This document shows, in pieces, positions 56,724 through 64,000 of a DNA stretch of 64,000 nucleotides. How positions within the stretch are numbered: position 1 is the stretch's first letter; the number at the start of each line of letters is the position of its first letter. The notes below the pieces were generated by a model. It had not been told where the DNA came from. It saw only the letters and a list, made by a program, of their open reading frames with translations, and did no database searches. Both the position numbers and the translations under genes were made by a program. The DNA is from Wolfiporia cocos (taxonomy: Eukaryota; Basidiomycota; Agaricomycetes; Polyporales; Phaeolaceae), in contig JACCLO010000005.1 of the NCBI GenBank assembly GCA_029448655.1, positions 2,356,001 to 2,420,000 of the forward strand, written 5' to 3'.

Positions 56724-57309
56724 AGTCGCTTAGGCGGTGTGAGTGTTTCAGATGGAGCAAGGGCAAACCCAGCCAGATGTGCTCTTGATCATGATCGATC
56801 CAGGTCCACCAGACGGGTTTATATGGCAGCAGGTGTGGTATTCTGGCACGCCACAGCACGTTACGGCGTGTCGGGGGCATGTTTGAGGCGAGTACAAGCT
56901 GTGTTCAGACATGAGGTGTTCAGCAAGCACACGCACGCCTCGAACAACCCAGCAGCGACCGCATTCATTGCTTCGCGGGTACGATCCAAGATATGGGCGT
57001 ACAATGCGAAATACCTGTTGAGTCGAAGCAGAACATACATGTGGTCGAGGACCACAAATATTTACTTCCGCGAATGTCTTGATGCCGGCTTTACATAAAT
57101 CATCTACGTTACACAAACCAAGATCTTGCGATCGATCGCTGTGCACGCGTAGGTGGCGCCTCTGTGGCACTGTGCCCTACATGTTTGCCTCCAACAGCAG
57201 ATGCTGGCATTGACAACATGGGTAGGGCTGCTTGGCACTCTTGGATGATCGTTAAGTGATGGATTAGAGTGTGCATGTATACTGAGGTCATAAATAGGGC
57301 GTAGCGTGC
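56724..57309. other. Intergenic region
   Basis: Upstream of the UPF0303 gene and downstream of the NIPA gene. No feature beyond promoter and 3' flank was recognised. Confidence 0.5.
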
Positions 57310-59588
57310 TCATGAATATCGTCCGTGGCTCGTACTCCGACTTGTGGCCGCGCTGTATGCGCGGAGTCGGCTGTGCTCTCGTGTCCCATGGGGAGTGCTA
57401 GGCGTCGTCTGCGTGTTTCTGCTCACCGCATCGTCACCAAGCCAGCTCACCGTCCTCCGACGGCGGAGAGATTCAGGCGTCGACGACAGTTGATGCTCGG
57501 GGTCTTGTGACCGCGGCCGGACCACGTCGTCTCGTGGAGATGAGCTGAGTAGCAATACACGCTAAATGAAAGTCAACTCAGGGACGAAAGTGTAGAACAA
57601 AAGCGAATATCACCTGAGCGGGGGATAGCCCATACATGCTAACGGCGCTGTGCTTTGGTCTAACAACTGGTACTGCATCTGCGCCCTGTGGCACGACTAG
57701 TTTGATTCTGTTGCTTCTGGACAAGCTACCAGTCCTGGAGCTTATCCCTGTAACCTCATCATCCGCTACTGACTGCAACTCTTCCTCAACGGCATTCTCG
57801 AGATCCGGGCTACGTGCGGAAGAAGACGGCGCCCACGCAATGACGAACACGCCAGCGAAGGTGGCCGCACAGCCGTAAAGAAATGTGACGATTTGGTGGA
57901 AAGTCGCGTCGGCAAAGTCTCCGTACAAGATGGCGGAGCCAATGATCGCAGAAAGGTTGAAGAGAACGAATTGGGTGGGGACGACGATCTGATTGTGTAA
58001 GTAGAGATCAGCCGGTTGCCCGTAGGAACATGAACCAGGAGCTATCACTTTACTGTCAAAGCGCATGAGCGCCCGATTCAAATATTTAATCTGGCCGATC
58101 CCAGTCCCAACTAGCACCTAGATCGCACAAGTTCAGCTCCAGCATTTTGAAACATTACAGTCGATATACTGACCATTATTACTGGATAAGTGATCCACTC
58201 GGTAAACATCTCAAACCATTCTAGTGTTAGAAGTGTTGAGATGGCTTTCGTAGAGAGGACAGTGAAACCTCCTGGATTCTCAAAGTTGAGATAAACTACA
58301 CGGCGGTAAGAAGAGATGACAAGATCTTACCGAATAGAGCGCACAGCCCAATGTCCACGTAAACCCATCTTTTTCCAGAGTCTCCTTCTGACAGATAGGA
58401 CAGGATAATGGCACCAGTAGCGTAGATGGCCGCATAGACAATAAATGCTCGTTGCATGATAGCATGAATCAACCCTTCTGGGTTCAGGCGGACGTCGGAT
58501 GGATTGGCAGAGAGTACGACAGTGATGGCACCGACAATGGCCATGATGATGCCCAGAAAATCACGCTATGCAAAAATCAATTGGAAATGGTTGAACTCGA
58601 CAGAGAGTTTGCAAGCAAACCTTGCGGAAACGTTCTTTGAGCATGAAGGGGGCAAATATACAGTTGGCGATCAGAGCAAACTACCAGGAATGAGGAATTC
58701 GGGCAAGACTCAAGGCAACAAAAGGCTTACGGTTCCGAGGGGTGCTACAACGGAAGCAGGCGCGAATGCGTACGAGACGAAGTTCCCCAGTTCCCCCAGG
58801 TTCATGAGAAGGAACCCAAGCCACCTGTAATATATTGCTCTCTCACTACTTACATTCCCCAGTGAATAAACATACCATAGCTTGGACCTCAAATAGTCAC
58901 TTTCGTTCCCGCCTTGTTGATCCTCTTCGCCATCATCTCCGTGCTGCGTCTCCTGCGTTCTGACTTGGGTATCACGAATATGGTCACGTCCATTGTGTGC
59001 GCGACCTGGGGGCACGGAAATTACGTCCACCGGCATTAAAGCATGTGTAGTAGCGAGATGTGCTGCGTCTACATCGTGGTAGGGACGCCTGTCATCTTTG
59101 CGAAAGCGGAATAATCTGGAGAGCAGTTTGCGTTTCTTCTTCGCGTGTCGCGGACCTGAGATACTAGCTGTAGACCCGGTACCATAGTCCGCTGACCGTG
59201 GGGCGCTCACCGCACCCAAGAGCGGCTGGGTCTCTACCAGAGCGAGGGCAGTCGTAGGCGGTGCCGTCAGTCCCACGCCCTCGCCGTCAGACGCAGACGG
59301 GGTGTCTCGCCCGTCGGTGTGCTCTCCTCGCCGAGGCGCGATCGTCTCGCTATCGCCCGCGCTGCTCGGTGAGAAGCTCTGTGCCTCTGTGCGGCGCTGC
59401 TCGAGCCGCTTGTGTGCGAGCTTTTGGCAATTCAGCGCGAGCGAGATAACGACATTCCCCGAGACTGCGACGACGATCCCCACGAGCGTCGCGCGGGAGA
59501 TTCGGGGGAGTCGCGGGAGCTTGGGGATGCCGTCGGAGATGTCGAGCACGTCGCGGAGGGTGTATACGCCAGCGGGAGGCATCGGCAT
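57310..59588 (-). CDS. NIPA-family magnesium transporter (DUF803)
   Basis: Multi-exon gene from MPMPPAGVYTLRD (59588) to the stop at 57310. The first membrane helix is TLVGIVVAVSGNVVISLALNCQKLAH, and a long hydrophilic loop of ~190 residues (Asp/Arg/His-rich, RKLLSRLFRFRKDD) separates it from the rest, which is common in fungal NIPA proteins. Then come WLGFLLMNLGELGNFVSYAFAP, VVAPLGTFALIANCIFAPFM, FLGIIMAIVGAITVVLSANP, AFIVYAAIYATGAIILSYLS and VVPTQFVLFNLSAIIGSAIL. The family moves Mg2+ across membranes. The C-terminal tail is Ser/Arg-rich; its last exon (RRRRTVSWLGDDAV) requires a donor at gtatgggc and is the least certain part. An upstream in-frame ATG lies at 59639. It is head to head with SEC12. 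Confidence 0.88.
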
Positions 59589-59784
59589 CGTGGTAGGGCC
59601 GTGGATAGAGGAGCATAGGCTAGTTAAGATGAAGAGCACGGGTTCAGACGACGGCGGACACGGTGCACGGCTCGCAGCATGCTAGGGTGGGAGGGAGGAG
59701 TGCTTGCGGCACTTGCCGCACGCTACCAGTGCATCTTGCCACTCACTTCGTGCACGCTCGTCCATTTGACCACAGAGAAGCTGA

Positions 59785-61450
59785 TATGCGGACCAAACAC
59801 ACTGCGCACTCACTGCCTGCATTTCCGGTGTACTCGTCCGCGTTCTTGTCGTCGAATGAGCTCGTGCTCGGCGGTGGCGGTGGTCAGTCCAAGACCGGGA
59901 TCAAGAACAAGCTCGTGCGTGCCACTCCATGTGGAGGTGCTGCTGGCAATTGATGTACCACAGAAACTGTACCGCACAGACAATGATAATACTCTAGAAT
60001 TGCTGGATGAGCTTGAGCTGGATAAGGGTGAGGACGCGCCGATGAGTATGGCCGCGCATCCCAAGGAGAAGCACTTCGCGTGCGGTGTGAATAGCTCGGT
60101 AGAGAAGCTGCAGGAAGGCACCAACCAGAACTGTCGCGTGTTTTCCGTGAACGAGAACAAGTATGTGCACGACACCATGTCGAAGCCACTAAACCTACGC
60201 GCAGTTGCAGACTATCATTATCCGGGACTCAGAGTACACTCGTGCTGAGCAGTACGGAGGATGACTTTCAGGTAGATTGAGCGGACCTCGCGTTTATCGA
60301 TGCTCATATAGGTGCAGAAAGTCACTGTCTTCTCGCCCATGGGACAACTCCTTGCTGTGGCTGGTACACGAGATGTGAGCAACGCTATCTCACACGTTCA
60401 TACCTCGATTAGTTGAATGCGCCATCTAGCTCTCATTGCTACATTATCCTGAACTTTCTCCCGTTGTACCATCATTGCACATAGCGAAGGGCGATATATA
60501 CGACGCGACATTCTCTTCTAATACGGTATGTTCCCCATTGTCCATAAAACGCCTCAACCAACATCTGCTCGGCGGCAGCTAGTTATAGCTACGACAGTCA
60601 ATCTTCTCGTATATGCACTGCCCCCAACGGAAGAGTCTGATAAGAGCGAAAAGGCCACAACCAAAGAGAAAGAGACGGAACTTGAACTTATGAAGACGGT
60701 AGACCGACCAGCACTACCAGGGAGTGACGCTGGAAGCAGCTTCCGCTCTGCACGGTACAAGCTCGTAGTTCTAGGCCATGAACGGGCTCATGCTAAATAC
60801 CTATCACAGGTATCATCCAAACGACGAGAAGGTTCTATATACCGTGGTCAATACTGTTCCCCCGCGCTCTCGGACGAAGTCCTCACCACGACGCGCGTTC
60901 GTCTGCAAGTGGGACACGGAAACGTGGACTGTCACTCGATCACGGAAAGTGGGGGACAAGGGTCTAACTTGTTTCGACGTGAGGTATGTGTACAAGCATA
61001 CGATGTTGTCAGGCATAGCACGGCTCTGGGTTGATATTAAATCCTGTCAGCCCGAATGGCCGGTTTGTGGCATTTGGATCATCCGATTACACTGTCGGTA
61101 TACTGGACGCTCAGACCTTGGCCGTAAGTAGCATGGGCTCAGCATTCTAACATTGGCAGTTAATCATGGGGATGCTATAGCCTCTTTTGACTATCCTGAA
61201 AGCTCACGATTTCCCCCCGACCACATTGCGATTTAACACGACCTCTTCGTTACTGGTGTCAGGTAGCGCAGACAATAGCATTCGGATTGTCACAGTACCT
61301 GAGACCCTCGGTGCTACCTGTGCGTTATCGTCTCTCGTAATACGTGATACGTTACTGATAACTGTTTGGACAGCGTGGACGTCTTGGATTGTGCTATTCA
61401 TCACCATGCTGGTGATTCTCCTGGCCTTCCTTGCACAGCAGCGGTTATAG
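59785..61450 (+). CDS. SEC12: Sec12/PREB-like WD40 guanine nucleotide exchange factor for Sar1
   Basis: Multi-exon gene starting MRTKHTAHSLPAFPVY. The N-terminal blade has LVLGGGGGQSKTGIKNKL, a glycine-rich loop shared by Sec12 and PREB. Further WD40-like blades follow: CRVFSVNENK spliced to LSLSGTQSTLVLSS, KVTVFSPMGQLLAVAGTRD, LTCFDVSPNGRFVAFGSSDY and TLRFNTTSSLLVSGSADNSI. One membrane span near the C-terminus, WIVLFITMLVILLAFLAQQRL, anchors it in the ER with the propeller in the cytosol. Sec12 activates Sar1 to start COPII coat assembly. Some inner exon ends were not pinned down. Confidence 0.86.
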
Positions 61451-61636
61451 AGGCTGCTGCTAAACCTTATGCTCTTGATTTTTTCCATTCCAGCATGGTA
61501 TACGGCATATTGTTGCATTAGCGCGGACTCGCATCGACACTCAATCTCTAGACTTCATCTGCATGCATTAATACAATACAATAACTTAGCTTCATCATGC
61601 GCATCAGTCGTCGAGCGAGCATAATCGCGATCGGTC

Positions 61637-62490
61637 CTAGTCATAGTCATCATCTTCGACCAGCTTCCGCTTCACGCCATTTGTGGCGGGGGGCGCGCTC
61701 GTCGCAGGAACCTCCTCCATCGGCTCGTCCGCGCTCTCCTCTTCCTCGTCTCCTCCCGCGAACAGCCCGTCCTCCTCCTCCACCTCGCTGCCCTCATCGG
61801 GCGCGGCGACGTTAGGCGTCATCATATCGACGTCCGACGGTGTCTGCAGCGCACCGACCGGGGCGATGGGCTGCGCAGGCGCAGGCGCAGGTGGACGTTC
61901 CCGCGTCTGACTCTGGTTTTGAGTGGGCGCAGGGATGGAAGCGGGCTCCATGTCCTCGTCTTCTTCCGACTCGGACTCTTCAATCTCCTCGACTTCTTCA
62001 TCGTAGAGCTTCACGCCTGGGGGCGGCTTGTTGGGGATGAGGTCGAAGTCGACTGAGGCGAGACATTCGGAGGCGGGAGGAAGGCGGACGCCAAAGACTT
62101 CAGGAACGGCTGGAAGGGGATTGGAATTGGTTTGTGTGGCTAGTGAGAGCGTGTACTAAATGACGCGCGCATACGCAACGTTGTAACCAGAGTATTATGA
62201 ACTGTGGTGGTGTTGCGTACCTCCTGCGGGACTCTTCCGCCAAACTCCCAGCCTACGCGGGCTTGTACAGCAAGCACAACGTCGTCCATCTCTACCTTTC
62301 CGGACCGCCCTGCATGTTCCGAGTATACTAAGGCATCAGAAAGTACCTGGGTTGTATACCGATGCGAGAACTCTAGCAACTGGTGCAGCACGCCTGGTTG
62401 TGCATCTTGCACGGTTGATGTCGAAGCCAAAAGTAGCGCAATTGCACGAGCAGAGGGGGGCAGGTTTTCTGCAGCAGCTGGGCGCGACAT
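61637..62490 (-). CDS. TAF9: TFIID/SAGA subunit TAF9
   Basis: Two exons from MSRPAAAENLPPSARAIA (62490) to the stop at 61637. The histone fold covers ALLLASTSTVQDAQPGVLHQ, LLEFSHRYTTQVLSDALVYS and KVEMDDVVLAVQARVGWEF. The splice after VPQE to YTLSLATQTNSNPLP restores the family's conserved segment, followed by VFGVRLPP. The C-terminal half is an acidic, Pro-rich tail ending KRKLVEDDDYD. TAF9 pairs with TAF6 in TFIID and SAGA for RNA polymerase II transcription. The acceptor at atttag was chosen because it alone keeps the frame. Confidence 0.93.
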
Positions 62491-62737
62491 GGCTTCAGCT
62501 CAGGAGGTATTGTGCTGGATTGAGCTGCAGCCGTCGCGGTGGCCGCATTATATCATAGGAGGAGGACTTAAGGTCACGACCACGCGTGATAGATTCAGAG
62601 CGCCTCGATTGGCGCCCGCCACATCCGCTGGAGCAGAATTCTATATATCACAACAGGGGATACCCAACATGCCGGGGGTGTCTGCATACACTGCTGTACA
62701 TACTAGACTGAGCAGTTCATTTATAGATTTCTTGACT

Positions 62738-64000
62738 TCATCTCCCCTTCTGCTGTAGCTCATTGACGCGACGCATGAACTCAGTTCCTTCGAACTCCTT
62801 CGCAGCGTCATCATATGGCGGAAGTACAGGCGCCTGCCCCTGGTCATCGCTGACAGTTCCACTGTCGATGGTCTCCGCCGCCACCTTGTCCTGCAGCGCG
62901 GTAGCTTTCTTGACCCTCGCCGCCTGAGTGCGCTTCAGCAGCCTAACGCCTCCGCCATAGAAGAACACGAGCGCGCCACCAACCATGATGAGGCCATACC
63001 ATCCCAGCCTTGACCATCCCAAGAGGGAGTCGTGCACTGAGAGGAGCATGAACGGCACCACGGTGAAGTTGAGGATCAACAGAGTGGTGATAGTGCCTAC
63101 GACGTCGTATGCGACTTTGATTGGCGTTTGTGGGGGCGGTGGGGAATTTTTGGCTGCAACGTAGGTAGCGGGAAGGAACAATGGTCGAATCTGTTTGCGG
63201 GCCAGGCGCTGGGCCGTCTGGATGAAGCCACCGAAGGCGAATGTGAGATAGTAACCTCCTGCGACGCCGTGCTTGTGCCATCAATGTCAGGGGATGAACC
63301 GTAATAGATGCATATGTGCACACACCCAGAAAGCGCTAGTGACGAACGTGATCATACTGCTCCGGAAACCAGGCTTCTTGCCCTTCGGCGTCACGCGCTT
63401 GTAGATACATTCGCGCAGCCACACATTGGTCTTCATATTCCAGGAGTCGAGCAGGACCTTGAAGTTTGGAGCAAGCTCAATGTGATAGATATCAACGTTC
63501 GCTGCACCTGCCCAACGAGACTTGCCGGCTGGAGTGAAGCCAGAGAAGCCGAAGCCAGTCAGGATCGCTGCACCCTTATCCACAATGGATCAACAAATGC
63601 GCTGTATTACTTTAAAAGGGAGAACACACCTCTGTCAATGTCCAGACGGCGTAGTATTTCGTCCTTTCAAAGAAACCGCAAACTTGCAAGTATCCGATAC
63701 TACAGAGCAAAATCAAGATGGCCCATCAGGATGACGTTCCTAGTCCGACGTACCGATAGAACAAACTCCGTTTCGCAAACCAATCCTGGACCACGACACC
63801 GATGTTATAGCTTCCGCCGAAAGTGACATACGCGCCGAGGAAGATCAATCCGTACAGCATCCTGCGGTACGCAACGCGCTTCCTGCCCTTGGGAATCAGC
63901 TTGCGCTGCCGTATGCTCTTTGCATGCTCCTTGTCATTCTCCAGGGCTTTGAAGAGCGTGCCATGTATCAAGGTATCGTAATCGGCATACTCAAGAGACG
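62738..64000 (-). CDS. ALE1: MBOAT lysophospholipid acyltransferase Ale1 (3' part, incomplete)
   Basis: Runs from the right edge of the window to the stop at 62738; the N-terminal half lies outside. The membrane-bound O-acyltransferase signature is clear: WNMKTNVWLRECIYKRVTPK, then SSMITFVTSAFW spliced to HGVAGGYYLTFAFGG, where the catalytic histidine is the first residue after the intron. The C-terminus has three or four more hydrophobic segments (TTLLILNFTVVPFMLLSVHD, WYGLIMVGGALVFFYGGGV) and a hydrophilic tail. Ale1-type enzymes re-acylate lysophospholipids at the ER in the Lands cycle. Confidence 0.9.

Overview
The window reads as nuclear DNA of a filamentous basidiomycete, most likely an Agaricomycete (polypore-like); the species cannot be named from the sequence. 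The evidence is dense protein genes on both strands cut by many 50-60 bp GT-AG introns, proteins of fungal type (a Mcs4/Ssk1 response regulator, Vfa1, ARS2, Rrp8, Esf2, Sec12, Ale1), and no bacterial operons. Coding regions were assembled by hand from six-frame translation plus splice sites that restore conserved protein motifs; exon ends are predictions.

Left part (0.3-13.6 kb): a Gfo/Idh/MocA oxidoreductase (+), the rRNA methyltransferase Rrp8 (-), two tandem paralogues of a HerA/FtsK-like P-loop ATPase (+), and a KDM3-type JmjC protein (-).

Middle part (13.6-24.7 kb): a GC-rich, gene-poor region made of shuffled direct and inverted repeat blocks. It contains a decayed second copy of the 3' half and 3' flank of a Mcs4/Ssk1-like stress response regulator, whose intact gene (23209-27560, -) closes the region. 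Two long hairpins also lie here.

Right part (29-64 kb): ARS2/Serrate (-), Esf2 (-), a sarcosine/pipecolate oxidase-like flavoenzyme (-), an undescribed PIP-box/SIM/SQ-rich protein (-) sharing a promoter with three ACGCGT boxes with dUTPase (+), GatC (-) head to head with mitochondrial ribosomal protein mS34 (+), an Atg37/ACBD5-like tail-anchored acyl-CoA-binding protein (+), formaldehyde dehydrogenase SFA1 (-), Vfa1 (+), an ENT nucleoside transporter (-), a two-headed HBS1/SKI7 gene (-), mitochondrial SSB RIM1 (+), a UPF0303 protein (-), a NIPA Mg transporter (-), Sec12 (+), TAF9 (-) and the 3' part of Ale1 (-), which runs off the right edge.

The most interesting points are: (i) an HBS1 gene whose giant 2.5 kb intron carries a long open exon with the SKI7 motif and its own stop; (ii) an unknown protein with an N-terminal PCNA box, a SUMO-interacting motif and about 20 SQ sites, controlled from a G1/S-type promoter shared with dUTPase; (iii) the tandem HerA-like ATPases; (iv) the rearranged repeat region with the Mcs4 pseudogene.
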